Below, piece after piece: positions 22,540 through 31,438 of a stretch of 64,000 nt of DNA (position 1 is the first letter of the stretch; each line of letters opens with the position of its first letter). Origin of the DNA: Massilia sp. Mn16-1_5 (GTDB lineage Bacteria; Pseudomonadota; Gammaproteobacteria; Burkholderiales; Burkholderiaceae_D); the NCBI RefSeq assembly GCF_004798585.1, contig NZ_PPXQ01000016.1, positions 62,001 to 126,000 of the forward strand, in the 5' to 3' direction. The position numbers and the translations under genes are program-made. The notes under the pieces are model-generated. The model did not search any database. It worked only from the letters and a program-made list of their open reading frames with translations, and was not told where the DNA came from.

Positions 22540-23280
22540 TTAAGTAAAAGGACGGAGCCGCCGCAACTGCTTCGGCAGCTGCCGCACGGATTTTACTTTG
22601 ACATCGACATAATTTGGGCGAATCAAGCGCCGCGGACGCATTTGCGCAAGTGTGCTGCGTTCGTTGGCGCGCAGGTACTGGGTGACCCAGACCGTGCCCA
22701 GGCCAAGCTGGCGCGCGCTTTTCAGGTTCGCCAGCGTGTCTTCGACCAGGATGCAGTCGCGCGCCGCCACGCCATGTTTTCGTAACAGGCGCGCCAGCAT
22801 CAGCTTCGAGGGCTTGGGGCGCAGTTGGCCGTGCACGTGCATCTGCTCGATCGCGATGTGGTGGGCGAAGTGGCGTCCCAGTTTCAGGTGGCGCATGACC
22901 TGCGTCGAATAATCGAGCGGCGCGTTCGTCAGCAGGATCTTGCGGCCCGGGAGTTTTTGCAGCAGGCGCCCGAGGCCCGTCTCCGAGCGCATCATGGCGC
23001 GCAAGTCGTGTAAATCGTGGGTCTCGCTCAGAAAATGGGCGGCGCTGACGCCGTGGTGTCGCATCATGCCGAGCAGGGTGGCGCCATAGCGCTTCCAGTA
23101 GCCCAGGCGCGCGGCATCGACGCGGGCCTGGGTCACCGGCGTGACGCCGTCGTGCAGCACGCGCGCGATATAGGTGTTCATGTTGGCGCTGATCGCCGGG
23201 AAGATCGCGTGCGAGGCGTCGTGCAAAGTATTGTCCAGGTCGAATAACCAGACGGGAGCGGCGGGGGTATGATTCGGCAC
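22540..23280 (-). CDS. Pyrimidine 5'-nucleotidase (HAD superfamily)
   Basis: HAD hydrolase of 246 residues with the nucleophile motif WLFDLDNTLHDA near the N-terminus, the LLTNAP motif II and CILVEDTLANLKSAR motif III/IV. The predicted role is dephosphorylation of pyrimidine monophosphates (SDT1/PyrF-type HAD subgroup). The start appears to be GTG; no strong ribosome site is visible, so the exact N-terminus is uncertain. It precedes slmA by 18 bases. Confidence 0.88.
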   Translation of the reverse strand: MPNHTPAAPVWLFDLDNTLHDASHAIFPAISANMNTYIARVLHDGVTPVTQARVDAARLGYWKRYGATLLGMMRHHGVSAAHFLSETHDLHDLRAMMRSETGLGRLLQKLPGRKILLTNAPLDYSTQVMRHLKLGRHFAHHIAIEQMHVHGQLRPKPSKLMLARLLRKHGVAARDCILVEDTLANLKSARQLGLGTVWVTQYLRANERSTLAQMRPRRLIRPNYVDVKVKSVRQLPKQLRRLRPFT

Positions 23281-23303
23281 TTTAGCGATGACAGGAGTGG
23301 TGA

Positions 23304-24188
23304 ATGCGACGTTCGATTATAGTGGTCTTCCTCAGCCTGTTCCTGATGGCGTATCAGGCCCTGGCTGCCGAACGCGGCGCGCTGTTCAAGGTGACGAACG
23401 CCCAGCACACGCTGTACCTGTACGGCACCATCCATGCGGGCAAGCCGGATTACTATCCGCTCGAGCCGCGCATCGGCCAGGCGGTCGCAGCCGCGCCCAC
23501 GCTGGTGCTGGAAGTCGACACGGCAAGCAATCCGGATGCCGTAGCGGCGGCCTTCCGCGAGCACGGCCTGTTCCCGGCCGGCAGACCGGGCTATGCCGGC
23601 CTGCCGGCCGAGCGCCGCAAGCGCCTGGAGGCCGCCATGAAGCGCCAGGGCATCGATCCGGCCGGCGTGGCGCAACTCAAACCCTGGGTACTGGCAACGA
23701 TGCTCGCGGTCGGGGACATGGTCAAACTCGGTGTCGATCCGGCGCTGGGCGTCGACCTCCACCTTGCCAGCCTCGCGCGCGGCAAATCGCGCATCGTCGA
23801 GCTGGAGTCGGTGCAGTACCAGGCGGCGCTGATGAACCGGCTGCCGATCGACATCCAGTGGAGATTGCTGGAAGAAACGCTGGACAACATGGCTTCGGGG
23901 CGCCAGTTGCGCGAGGGGCGTGAGCTGTTCGACGCCTACGAGCGGGCCGACCGCAAGGCCTTCGACGCCATCGCCCGCCGCGTCGAGGCCGACGACAGCG
24001 TGAGCGGCAAGTTCATGCGCGAGGTGGTGCTATTCGAACGCAACGGCCCGATGGCCGACAAGCTGGCGGCGCTGCTGGCGCGCGAAAACAACGCGGTGGC
24101 CGCGGTCGGGCTCATGCACTTGCTGGGAAAACAGGGTGTACCGGAACTGCTGCGCCAGCGTGGCTTGCAGGTGGAACGGGTGTACTGA
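23304..24188 (+). CDS. TraB/GumN family protein
   Basis: Predicted secreted or membrane-attached TraB/GumN (Tiki-type) domain protein, 294 residues. An N-terminal signal peptide (IIVVFLSLFLMAYQALA) is followed by YLYGTIHAGKPDYYPL, the conserved GxxH segment in which His is thought to bind metal, and by a distal AAVGLMHLLGKQGVPELL with a second conserved His. Family members in animals are metalloproteases; bacterial function is uncertain. The gene is on the opposite strand to the nucleotidase and argB, breaking up an otherwise collinear group. ACAGGAG precedes the ATG. Confidence 0.88.
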   Translation: MRRSIIVVFLSLFLMAYQALAAERGALFKVTNAQHTLYLYGTIHAGKPDYYPLEPRIGQAVAAAPTLVLEVDTASNPDAVAAAFREHGLFPAGRPGYAGLPAERRKRLEAAMKRQGIDPAGVAQLKPWVLATMLAVGDMVKLGVDPALGVDLHLASLARGKSRIVELESVQYQAALMNRLPIDIQWRLLEETLDNMASGRQLREGRELFDAYERADRKAFDAIARRVEADDSVSGKFMREVVLFERNGPMADKLAALLARENNAVAAVGLMHLLGKQGVPELLRQRGLQVERVY

Positions 24189-24195
24189 GGGGGAG

Positions 24196-24270
<75 letters not shown>

Positions 24271-24315
24271 GGGCAGATAGTCAAATGGCGGCATGGACGC
24301 CGCCATCAGATTTTT

Positions 24316-25245
24316 TTAGTGCGACCGGATCATAGTGCCAAAAGCCTGTTCGGTCAAGACTTCCAGCAACAAAGAGTGCTCGATGCGGCCATCGATGATG
24401 TGTACGGTGTTCACGCCCGACTTGGCCGCGTCCAGCGCCGACGAGATCTTCGGCAGCATGCCGCCCGAGATCGTGCCGTCCGCGAACATCTCGTCGATCT
24501 CGCGTGCCGACAGGTCGGTCACCAGCTTGCCGGCCTTATCCTGCACGCCCGCGATGTTGGTCATCATGATCAGCTTTTCGGCCTTTAAAATTTCCGCGAT
24601 CTTGCCGGCGACGACATCGGCATTGATGTTATAGGCCTGGCCGTCCTGGCCGAAACCGATCGGCGAGATGATCGGAATGAAAGCGTCGTCCTGCAGCGCC
24701 TTCACGACGGCCGGATTGATCGCCTCGATTTCGCCGACAAAACCGATGTCGAGGAACTCGCCCGGCTTGTCGCGGTCGGGCATCGCCATCTTGCGTGCGC
24801 GGATGAGTCCGCCATCCTTGCCGGTCAGGCCCACTGCCTGGCCGCCGTAGTGGTTGATCAGCATGACGATGTCCTGCTGCACTTCGCCGCCCAGCACCCA
24901 CTCGACCACTTCCATGGTTTCTTCGTCGGTGATGCGCATGCCTTGCACGAAGGTGCCTTGCTTGCCGATTTTCTTGAGGGCGTTGTCGATCTGCGGACCG
25001 CCGCCGTGCACCACGACCGGGTTCATGCCCACCAGTTTCAGCAGGATGACGTCGCGCGCGAAGCCGTGCTTCAGGCGTTCGTCGGTCATGGCATTGCCGC
25101 CGTACTTGATGACAATGGTCTTGCCATGGAAGTTGCGGATGTAGGGAAGCGCCTCGGCCAGGATCTGTGCCTTGATCTGCGGGGAGACCGCGGTCAGGTC
25201 ACTCGATTGTTCCTCGGTCTTCAGGCTGGTCAGCTGAGCGTTCAT
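24316..25245 (-). CDS. argB: Acetylglutamate kinase
   Basis: Second step of arginine biosynthesis: phosphorylates N-acetyl-L-glutamate. It has 309 residues. The amino acid kinase fold is shown by [22 protein letters not shown] near the start, the [18 protein letters not shown] substrate loop, and the [28 protein letters not shown]-terminal block. The N-terminal extension of about 20 residues is typical of arginine-sensitive hexameric enzymes. Confidence 0.97.
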   Translation of the reverse strand: MNAQLTSLKTEEQSSDLTAVSPQIKAQILAEALPYIRNFHGKTIVIKYGGNAMTDERLKHGFARDVILLKLVGMNPVVVHGGGPQIDNALKKIGKQGTFVQGMRITDEETMEVVEWVLGGEVQQDIVMLINHYGGQAVGLTGKDGGLIRARKMAMPDRDKPGEFLDIGFVGEIEAINPAVVKALQDDAFIPIISPIGFGQDGQAYNINADVVAGKIAEILKAEKLIMMTNIAGVQDKAGKLVTDLSAREIDEMFADGTISGGMLPKISSALDAAKSGVNTVHIIDGRIEHSLLLEVLTEQAFGTMIRSH

Positions 25246-25415
25246 GGGGAGTCCGAAATAAATGTGGCGGAGATTTTACAGGCAACACGGGCGCCCTTGT
25301 GGGCATTCTATGGCGTGATTGTTGTATTTTATCGTGTGACCGGGTGAGGATCGCTGCCGATGAATGCTTCTACGATATTACACATGACGAATAATTGCTG
25401 GCGCGAGGCTGCGCC

Positions 25416-25622
25416 ATGAGTCTATGTACCCGCTGCGGCGTCCCGTTCGGCTGTGCCATGGCCGACGGCGGCGACGCCCCTTGCTGGTGTACCGAACTGC
25501 CGCCGGTGGTGCCGGTACCCGGCGTGGAGGCCGGCTGCTGGTGCCCGGCCTGCCTGCGTGCGCACATTGCCTCGGCTGCCTCCGATGCGGCGCTCGAGAA
25601 AAGGTTCCGACGCGACGATTGA
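25416..25622 (+). CDS. Small cysteine-rich CWC protein
   Basis: 68-residue protein with eight cysteines. Two CxC pairs with a Trp between the cysteines (PCWC and GCWC) and a leading CTRC suit a zinc-binding ribbon of the Cys_rich_CWC family. No known enzymatic role. The ATG at 25416 was preferred over an upstream TTG because homologues begin close to the first Cys pair. Flanking stretches on both sides contain no other genes I can support. Confidence 0.7.
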   Translation: MSLCTRCGVPFGCAMADGGDAPCWCTELPPVVPVPGVEAGCWCPACLRAHIASAASDAALEKRFRRDD

Positions 25623-25729
25623 GCCGTTGCGGTAGGCAGCGGCGCATGAGCGCGCATGATTGACCTGTCGCGCCGTTGACGTGAGACGCCATTGTCGGGC
25701 CGCAGGACGCGGTGGGCACGCGGGATCAT

Positions 25730-26860
25730 TCAACGGTGGGTAGCAAAAAAGCGCAGCATTTCGCGGCTGGCGTCCGGCCCTTTGCCGTCCGTATACGTGC
25801 CGCGCGCACTGCCGCCCGACCAGGCGTGGCCGGCGCCATGGATCACCCAGTGTTCGCCGTGCACCTTGCCGTCGGCGCCCTTGTGCAGGGTACGCGTAAA
25901 AGCGTGGCCGCTAGGCACGCGGCCCGGTTCGACCGCCATGGCGTGCGCGGCATCGCGCGCGTGCACCATCAGCTCGTCCCCATTGGTCGGGTGCACGGTG
26001 TGATCCTGGTCGCCGTGGAAGACGATGATGGGGATCGCGCGGCCGGGTTGGGTCTCGTCCGCACGCTGGCGCTGCAGCTGGCCTTTCATGGCGGCCAGTG
26101 CCGACGGCAGATCGCTGGCGGCGGCGAAGGGCAGGCCGGAGTGCACGCCGACGGCCGCATACAGGTCCGGGTACAGGGTGCCCATGATGGTGGCCATGGC
26201 GCCGCCGGCGGAGAGGCCGGCCACGTACACCTGGCCGGGGTCGATGCGGTAGCTGCCCATGATTTTACGGGTGATGCCGGCGATGATCGAGGGCTCGCCG
26301 CGGCCGCGCTGCTGGTCGACGTCGTTGAACCAGTTCCAGCAGCGCGAGGCGTTCGCCTGGCGCGATTGGGCCGGATACACGACCAGGCAGCCGGTCTCTT
26401 CGGCCAGCACGTTCATTTGCGTGCCGAGCGCGAAGTCGTCCGGGTCCTGGGTGCAGCCGTGCAGCATCACGACCAGGGCCGCGCCCTTGCCGGTGTCCGC
26501 GGCCTGGTAAGTGCTGGGCACGTACAGTTTATAACTGCGGGTGCCGGCCGCATTCGTATAGCTGCCTTCGCTGAAGGTGCCAGGTAAAGTCTCGGCCGGT
26601 TCGTTGGCGGCGGCGCCGCCCTGGCCGAAGGTCCGGCCCAGTTCGGCCAGCATGTCGGGCACGTCGGCCGGCGTGCGCAGGTGGGCGTTGCCGTTCGCCT
26701 GAGACAAGCCCTGCAGTTGCGCCTGCGCGGCCTGGGTCATGGCCGAGGCGTTTTTCAGCGCATCCTGGATCACTTTATTGGTGTCCAGGTGCGGCTTGTG
26801 CAGCAGGTTGCGGGTGGCTGCGCGCATTTGCGCAATGAGTTTATTGTTCATGAGTTTCAT
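25730..26860 (-). CDS. PHB depolymerase family esterase
   Basis: Serine esterase of 376 residues in the extracellular/catalytic domain family of poly(3-hydroxybutyrate) depolymerases. After a basic N-terminal region the alpha/beta core shows LVVMLHGCTQDPDDFA (oxyanion), the lipase box VAGLSAGGAMA, the acid in FHGDQDHTVHP and the catalytic His in GAGHAWSGG. No cleavable signal peptide is obvious, so it may act inside the cell on granules or oligomers. Gene order with an upstream ribbon-helix-helix regulator suggests a two-gene operon. Confidence 0.88.
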   Translation of the reverse strand: MKLMNNKLIAQMRAATRNLLHKPHLDTNKVIQDALKNASAMTQAAQAQLQGLSQANGNAHLRTPADVPDMLAELGRTFGQGGAAANEPAETLPGTFSEGSYTNAAGTRSYKLYVPSTYQAADTGKGAALVVMLHGCTQDPDDFALGTQMNVLAEETGCLVVYPAQSRQANASRCWNWFNDVDQQRGRGEPSIIAGITRKIMGSYRIDPGQVYVAGLSAGGAMATIMGTLYPDLYAAVGVHSGLPFAAASDLPSALAAMKGQLQRQRADETQPGRAIPIIVFHGDQDHTVHPTNGDELMVHARDAAHAMAVEPGRVPSGHAFTRTLHKGADGKVHGEHWVIHGAGHAWSGGSARGTYTDGKGPDASREMLRFFATHR

Positions 26861-26887
26861 GTTGTTCTTTCCGTTTTCCGTTGAGCG

Positions 26888-27304
26888 CTACTGGATGCGC
26901 TCGGCCAGCGCAGCCTTGATGGCGCTGCTGGCATGAAGGGCGCCCAGCACCGAAATCGATTCGATAGTGGCCAGCGCCAGTTCGACCGGGACGTCGGCGG
27001 CGATGCTGGCCATGCCGAGCACCTGGATCTGCAAGCGGACCCCGGCCTGCTGCGCCGCTTCCAGGTCGGCGCGCGAATAATGGTGCATGCCGAGCACCAG
27101 GCTGCGGCGCGCCACCGTTTGCCGCACCACGTCGGCGTGCGTGTTCAACTGGTTACGGATGGCTGTGCGGATCAGGTCGGTGCGGTTGCTATAAAAACCT
27201 TCGCTCACCAGCAAATCGATCTGGCCCAGGTCGATCATGCCGAGGTTGATCGTGATCTTTTCCGAATCCGCAACCTTTGGTTTCGGTTCATTCGTCGTCA
27301 TCAT
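26888..27304 (-). CDS. CopG/ribbon-helix-helix family transcriptional regulator
   Basis: Probable DNA-binding protein of about 138 residues. The N-terminal EKITINLGMIDLGQIDLLV and the following helices SNRTDLIRTAIRNQL fit a ribbon-helix-helix domain; the C-terminal half (GVRLQIQVLGMASIAAD, LALATIESISVLGALHAS) is a ligand-binding-like domain with NikR-style alternation but no metal ligand set that I can identify. A GGAG ribosome site suits the ATG at 27304 or 27301; an in-frame ATG at 27316 is also possible. It lies upstream of the esterase and probably regulates it. Confidence 0.8.
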   Translation of the reverse strand: MMTTNEPKPKVADSEKITINLGMIDLGQIDLLVSEGFYSNRTDLIRTAIRNQLNTHADVVRQTVARRSLVLGMHHYSRADLEAAQQAGVRLQIQVLGMASIAADVPVELALATIESISVLGALHASSAIKAALAERIQ

Positions 27305-27359
27305 TTCGCTCCGCATTTCTTACACCTTCCTTATGTACGATGTTCTGTTACCATCCTGT

Positions 27360-27379
27360 CACCATCCATCTGGATGGTG
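27360..27379. promoter_or_regulatory. Perfect inverted repeat upstream of the ribbon-helix-helix gene (putative operator)
   Basis: CACCATCCA-TC-TGGATGGTG, a 9-base perfect palindrome with a 2-base centre, about 55-75 bases before the regulator start. A related direct half-site ACCATCC also occurs at 27350-27356. It fits an autoregulatory operator of the regulator. Confidence 0.6.
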
Positions 27380-27455
27380 AAATCTGGGTGCAAGTCTACG
27401 CCCCTGAGCCCTGAGGTCAAGCGCGATTCGATTGAATCGGGTAATCTCTTTCTTC

Positions 27456-27893
27456 ATGAGTCCAGAATTACAACCCGGCCTGCGCTTCGCATGGCAGTAC
27501 ACGGTACCGCCACGCGCAACCGTGCCGCAGCTCTACCACGACACCCCGTTCTGCCTCGACATGCCCGACGTGCTCGCCACCGGCTACATGGTCGGCATGA
27601 TGGAGCTGGCCTGCGTGCACGGGATGATGCCTTTCCTCGATTGGCCGCGTGAACAAAGCCTCGGCACCATGGTCAGCTTTCAGCATGTGGCGCCGACGCC
27701 GCCCGGCATGACCCTGCGCATCGAGGGTGAAGTGCTGGAAATCGACGGCCAGCGCGTGCGTTTCAAGGTGCAAGCCTGGGACGAGCAGGAGCGCATCTGC
27801 GAGGGCACGCACGAGCGTTGCGTCATCGATCCGGTCAGGTTCAATGCACGTGTGGCAAAAAAGCTTGCTGCGCATGGCGAGGCATCCGCATGA
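27456..27893 (+). CDS. Thioesterase-superfamily hotdog protein (fluoroacetyl-CoA thioesterase-like)
   Basis: Hotdog-fold protein of 145 residues. Its profile with LATGYMVGMMELACVHGM, and the GTMVSFQHVAPTPPGMTLRIEGEV block resembles FlK-type and YbgC-like acyl-CoA thioesterases. The substrate is unknown. ATG at 27456 was used in preference to a TTG 24 bases upstream. It overlaps the next small gene by four bases (ATGA), so it is translationally coupled to it. Confidence 0.8.
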   Translation: MSPELQPGLRFAWQYTVPPRATVPQLYHDTPFCLDMPDVLATGYMVGMMELACVHGMMPFLDWPREQSLGTMVSFQHVAPTPPGMTLRIEGEVLEIDGQRVRFKVQAWDEQERICEGTHERCVIDPVRFNARVAKKLAAHGEASA

Positions 27894-28096
27894 GCGCGCT
27901 ATCGGCCCCCGAACTGCAGACGCCGGTCCCATCTCCCTGCATCAGCCTGTGCGAGATGGACCAGAAAACTGGTCTGTGCCGCGGCTGCCTGCGCACGATC
28001 GACGAGATCATTGCCTGGGGCAGTGCCAGCGACGCCACCAAACGCGCAGTCTGGGCGGAAATCCGCCGGCGCGAAGCGGATCTGGATTTTGGCTGA
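27890..28096 (+). CDS. DUF1289 family small protein
   Basis: 68-residue protein with the pattern SPCISLCEMDQKTGLCRGC: four conserved cysteines that suggest a small zinc or iron-sulfur site, followed by the DEIIAWGSASDATKRAVWAEI helix. This is the DUF1289 family, often next to acyl-CoA or thioesterase genes, with no known function. The start overlaps the stop of the thioesterase gene. Confidence 0.8.
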   Translation: MSALSAPELQTPVPSPCISLCEMDQKTGLCRGCLRTIDEIIAWGSASDATKRAVWAEIRRREADLDFG

Positions 28097-28097
28097 G

Positions 28098-29024
28098 ATG
28101 ACATCCCTCCTGCCGCCATCGATGCGCTTTTTCGAGCGCGGCTGGCTGTCAGCGAACAATGTCTTGTTCACGGGAGAGGAAACGGCCCTGGTCGACAGCG
28201 GCTATCTCACCCACGCGCCGCAAACGCTGGCGCTGGTACGCCACGCGCTCGACGGGCGCCCCTTGCAGCGCCTGCTGAACACCCATTTGCACTCGGACCA
28301 TTGCGGCGGCAATGCCGCACTGCAGGCGACCTACAGCTGCCACACGGCCATTCCGCAAGCCGAAGCGGCCAAGGTCGCCGCCTGGGACGAAGCAGCCCTG
28401 AGCTATCGGGCCACCGGGCAGCAATGCGCGCGGTTCAGGTTTAACGCGTTGCTGGCGCCGGGACAGCAAATCGAGCTGGGCGGCATTCCCTGGGAAGTGC
28501 TGGGCGCGCCCGGCCATGATCCGCATGCGGTGCTGTTGTTCTGTCCGGGCGAGGGCATCCTGATTGCGGGCGACGCGCTATGGGAAAACGGGTTTGGCGT
28601 GATTTTTCCGGAATTGGAGGGCGAGTCCGGTTTCGATGAAACCCGCGCCACGCTCGATTTGATCGGTATGCTCGATGCGCGCGTCGTGATTCCCGGCCAT
28701 GGCCGCCTGTTCACGGACGTCGCGGGCGCCCTGCAGCGCGCGTATTCGCGGCTCGACTACCTGTCGGCCGCGCCGCAGCGCAATGCGGAGAATGCGATCA
28801 AGGTGCTGGTGAAATTCCTGCTGCTCGAGCGGCAGCGGATTGCGCTGGTGGAGCTGCCGGGACTGCTTGCGGGGATTCCGGTCGTGCGCAGTGCGATGGG
28901 GCAGATGGATGTCGCCGCGCTACCCATCGACACCGCCTACACGACTGTGGCCAACTGGGCCATCGCCTCCCTGATCCGCGCCCAGGCCGCCCGCCTCGAC
29001 GGCAATTTCCTGCTCGACCAATGA
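28098..29024 (+). CDS. Metallo-beta-lactamase-fold hydrolase
   Basis: Predicted binuclear metal hydrolase of 308 residues. Key ligands are visible: NTHLHSDHCGGN (HxHxDH), GAPGHDPHAV, GDALWENGFG and PGHGRLF. Relatives hydrolyse thioesters or lactones; the substrate here is not known. It begins one base after the DUF1289 stop, so thioesterase, DUF1289 and hydrolase form a short operon. Confidence 0.88.
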   Translation: MTSLLPPSMRFFERGWLSANNVLFTGEETALVDSGYLTHAPQTLALVRHALDGRPLQRLLNTHLHSDHCGGNAALQATYSCHTAIPQAEAAKVAAWDEAALSYRATGQQCARFRFNALLAPGQQIELGGIPWEVLGAPGHDPHAVLLFCPGEGILIAGDALWENGFGVIFPELEGESGFDETRATLDLIGMLDARVVIPGHGRLFTDVAGALQRAYSRLDYLSAAPQRNAENAIKVLVKFLLLERQRIALVELPGLLAGIPVVRSAMGQMDVAALPIDTAYTTVANWAIASLIRAQAARLDGNFLLDQ

Positions 29025-29041
29025 ATTAGAGCCGCAGATCT

Positions 29042-29060
29042 AGCACGATCGTGCTTTTTT
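29042..29060 (+). terminator. Rho-independent terminator after the metallo-hydrolase
   Basis: The perfect 14-base palindrome AGCACGATCGTGCT is followed by five T. It separates the three-gene operon from the nitronate monooxygenase gene. A TATAAT at 29066-29071 just after may be that gene's -10 box. Confidence 0.75.
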
Positions 29061-29113
29061 GACTCTATAATCTGACAGCCAGTCCGACTAACCTCCAAGC
29101 TCGAAAGCTGCCC

Positions 29114-30076
29114 ATGACGCTGCCTACCGTACTGCAAAACCTTTACTTACCCGTCATCGCTTCGCCGATGTTCATCGCCAGCGGTCCGGCCCTGGTTGCG
29201 GCGCAGTGCAAGGCGGGGATTGTCGGATCCTTCCCGGCCCTGAATGCCCGTCCGGCCGAGCTGCTCGACACCTGGCTGACCGATCTGCAAAAGGAGCTGG
29301 CCGACTACCAGGCCGCCAACCCGGATGCCAAGGTCGGCCCGATCGCCGTCAACCAGATCGTGCACGCCTCGAATGCGCGTCTCGAGCACGACGTCGAAGT
29401 CTGCGTCAAGCACCAGGTGCCGATCATCATCTCCTCGCTGCGCGCGCCGCCGAAGGAGATGCTGGACGCCGTGCATAGCTATGGCGGCATTGTGCTGCAC
29501 GACGTGGTCTCGATCCGCCACGCGCAGAAGGCGCTGGAAGCCGGCGTCGACGGCCTGATCCTGGTCGCGGCCGGCGCCGGCGGCCATGCCGGTGCGCTGT
29601 CGCCATTTGCGCTGGTCGGCGAAGTGCGCAAATTCTTCAGCGGCCCGATCGCCCTGTCCGGCTCGATCGCTACCGGCGACGCCATCCTGGCGGCGCAGGC
29701 GATGGGCGCAGACTTCGCCTACATCGGCTCGCGCTGGCTGGCGACGAAAGAGTCGAACGTCAGCGACGATTACCGCGACGCCATCGTCGAGTCGAGCGCG
29801 GCCGACGTGGTCTACACGAACCTGTTTACGGGCGTGCACGGCAACTACCTGAAAAAGTCGATCGTGAATGCCGGCCTCGATCCGGACGCGCTGCCGGAAT
29901 CGGACAAGAGCAAGATGAGCTTTGGCGACGGCAGCTCGAAAGCCAAGGCCTGGCGCGACATCTGGGGCGCCGGCCAGGGCGTGGGCCTGATGGACGACGT
30001 GCCGACGACCGCCGAGATGGTCGAGCGCCTGAAGCGCGAATACGAGGCGGCGCGGGCTCGCCTTTCCCTGCGCTGA
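29114..30076 (+). CDS. Nitronate monooxygenase (2-nitropropane dioxygenase family)
   Basis: FMN enzyme of 320 residues with the TIM-barrel start PVIASPMFIASGPALVAAQCKAGIVG, the phosphate-binding GLILVAAGAGGHAG segment and IALSGSIATGDAILAAQAMGADFAYIGSR. Related enzymes oxidise alkyl nitronates or, as FabK-like forms, reduce enoyl-ACP; the sequence favours nitronate monooxygenase. No partner genes. A REP pair lies directly downstream. Confidence 0.88.
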   Translation: MTLPTVLQNLYLPVIASPMFIASGPALVAAQCKAGIVGSFPALNARPAELLDTWLTDLQKELADYQAANPDAKVGPIAVNQIVHASNARLEHDVEVCVKHQVPIIISSLRAPPKEMLDAVHSYGGIVLHDVVSIRHAQKALEAGVDGLILVAAGAGGHAGALSPFALVGEVRKFFSGPIALSGSIATGDAILAAQAMGADFAYIGSRWLATKESNVSDDYRDAIVESSAADVVYTNLFTGVHGNYLKKSIVNAGLDPDALPESDKSKMSFGDGSSKAKAWRDIWGAGQGVGLMDDVPTTAEMVERLKREYEAARARLSLR

Positions 30077-30088
30077 GTTGCGATTTTC

Positions 30089-30233
30089 GTAGGGTGGGCA
30101 CTCCGTGCCCACGCGGTACAACGTATGCATTTCGAAATGCGTCGTATAGCCAGTTGGCTTATGTAAAGGATTGTTCGCCAGAGCTAATGGCATTCAACGG
30201 TTCGACCGCGTGGGCACGGAGTGCCCATCCTAC
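30089..30233. repeat. REP-like inverted pair (element C)
   Basis: Left arm 30089-30115 reads GTAGG, GTGGGCAC, TCC, GTGCCCAC, GCG; right arm 30207-30233 is its inverted copy with one T-to-A type change (CATCCTAC). GTAG ends face outwards, and the 91-base spacer ends in GGCATTCAACGGTTCGAC, similar to the flanks of elements B and D. It fills the gap between the nitronate monooxygenase and the convergent phosphoribosyltransferase gene. Confidence 0.85.
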
Positions 30234-30241
30234 AAAACCAA

Positions 30242-30265
30242 AAAGGCCTCCTGTTGGAGGCCTTT
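30242..30265. terminator. Bidirectional terminator between nitronate monooxygenase and hpt
   Basis: AAAGGCCTCC-TGTT-GGAGGCCTTT, a 10-base perfect stem with flanking A and T runs that can stop transcription in both directions. Confidence 0.85.
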
Positions 30266-30287
30266 CTTATTCGTAGTGCACTCCGTT

Positions 30288-30908
30288 TCAGGAGGGTTTT
30301 GCATCCGGAATCGGATACTCCGGTTCCGCATCCATTGGCGTCAGGTCTTGCGGACTGATCGACCACAGACCCGGCAGGTTGCGCCAGTAGCCGTACACGT
30401 CCATGCCGAAGCCGACCACGAAGGCGTTCGGCAGCGTCAGGCCCGTGATGTCGGCCACGATCGGCTTGCTGCGCCCGATATCCTTGTCCGCGAACACGGC
30501 GATAATCACCTCGGCCGCACCCATGTCGAGCAGGCGCTGCTTCACGTGGGCCAGGGTTTCTCCCTCGTCGAGGATGTCGTCGAGCACGACGATCGTGCGG
30601 CCGGCTACGTTCTGACGGGGAATGACTTTCCACACGACCTGGCCGCCGCGGTCATCGTCGCCATAACGGCTGACGTGGATGTAGTCGAATTCGAGAGGGA
30701 AGGCGAGCTGGGGCAGCAGGGTGCCGGTGAAGACGACGGCGCCGCCCATCACGCCCAGTACCAGCGGAAAGCCGGCGCCCGGCGCCTGGAAACGTTCGTT
30801 CAGGACATCGGCAACCTTGCGCACCGCATCCTGCACCTGTTCCGGAGTAACGATCTCGTGCGCATGTTCCAGCAAAGCCTGGGCGCGCGTAACATGAAAA
30901 TCTTGCAT
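30288..30908 (-). CDS. hpt: Hypoxanthine-guanine phosphoribosyltransferase
   Basis: Purine-salvage enzyme. The 206-residue protein from the ATG at 30908 contains the PRPP-binding loop IVVLDDILDEGETLAH and the FDYIHVSRYGDD segment of type I phosphoribosyltransferases, with the active-site FVVGFGMDVYG near the C-terminus. The upstream TTG would add ten residues; the ATG was chosen since it begins the conserved fold. Specificity (hypoxanthine vs guanine) is inferred. Confidence 0.85.
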   Translation of the reverse strand: MQDFHVTRAQALLEHAHEIVTPEQVQDAVRKVADVLNERFQAPGAGFPLVLGVMGGAVVFTGTLLPQLAFPLEFDYIHVSRYGDDDRGGQVVWKVIPRQNVAGRTIVVLDDILDEGETLAHVKQRLLDMGAAEVIIAVFADKDIGRSKPIVADITGLTLPNAFVVGFGMDVYGYWRNLPGLWSISPQDLTPMDAEPEYPIPDAKPS

Positions 30909-30993
30909 GGGTATTGACGTGAAAGAGCAATGCGCCAATTATCGCGAATATTTCCAATGACGGGCGGACATTTGGCACCGGGCCGTGCCGGCG

Positions 30994-31428
30994 CTATTTT
31001 TCTTCCTTGCCATGCATGACCATGATGGTCTGCTGCATCAGCGCACACAGCGTTTCCTTATCACCCTCGAGCGCGAACACCTCGGCCTGGGTGACGATCA
31101 GCGTACGCCCGGGCCGCACCACGCGCCCGCGCGCAATCAGGCGTTCCCCATCGGCCGGCGCCAGCAAATTCATCTTGTATTCGACGGTCAGCACGGACGA
31201 GCCCGGCGGCGCCACGCTCATGGCTGCGTAGCCGGCGGCCGAGTCGGCGATCATGCCGACCACGCCGCCGTGAATGAAACCGTGCTGCTGTTCGAGCGCG
31301 GACGCATGCGGCAGATGGATTTCGGTGCGGCCGTGTGCCACCCGCTCCAGGCTCGCGCCGATCAGGCGCATGGCGTTCTGGCGCGCGAAGCTGGCGCGCA
31401 CCCGGTCCGCGGTATCGGGATCCAGCAT
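30994..31428 (-). CDS. PaaI family thioesterase (hotdog fold)
   Basis: 144-residue hotdog thioesterase. The HGGVVGMIADSAAGYAA segment carries the catalytic Asp/Gly-rich helix, and LTVEYKMNLLAPADGERLIARGRVV is the second family block. The GAGGGAG ribosome site 5 bases before the ATG at 31428 supports that start; an upstream ATG would extend into the ligase gene. It is the last gene of the LIV/acyl-CoA-ligase operon and starts inside the preceding gene's end (31439). Likely role: release of CoA from acyl- or aryl-CoA formed by the ligases. Confidence 0.85.
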   Translation of the reverse strand: MLDPDTADRVRASFARQNAMRLIGASLERVAHGRTEIHLPHASALEQQHGFIHGGVVGMIADSAAGYAAMSVAPPGSSVLTVEYKMNLLAPADGERLIARGRVVRPGRTLIVTQAEVFALEGDKETLCALMQQTIMVMHGKEEK

Positions 31429-31438
31429 GTTCGCTCCC

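Noticed and set aside
25623..25729. Possible small RNA between the CWC gene and the PHB esterase
   Set aside because: No terminator hairpin with T run, no promoter; nothing supportable is present.
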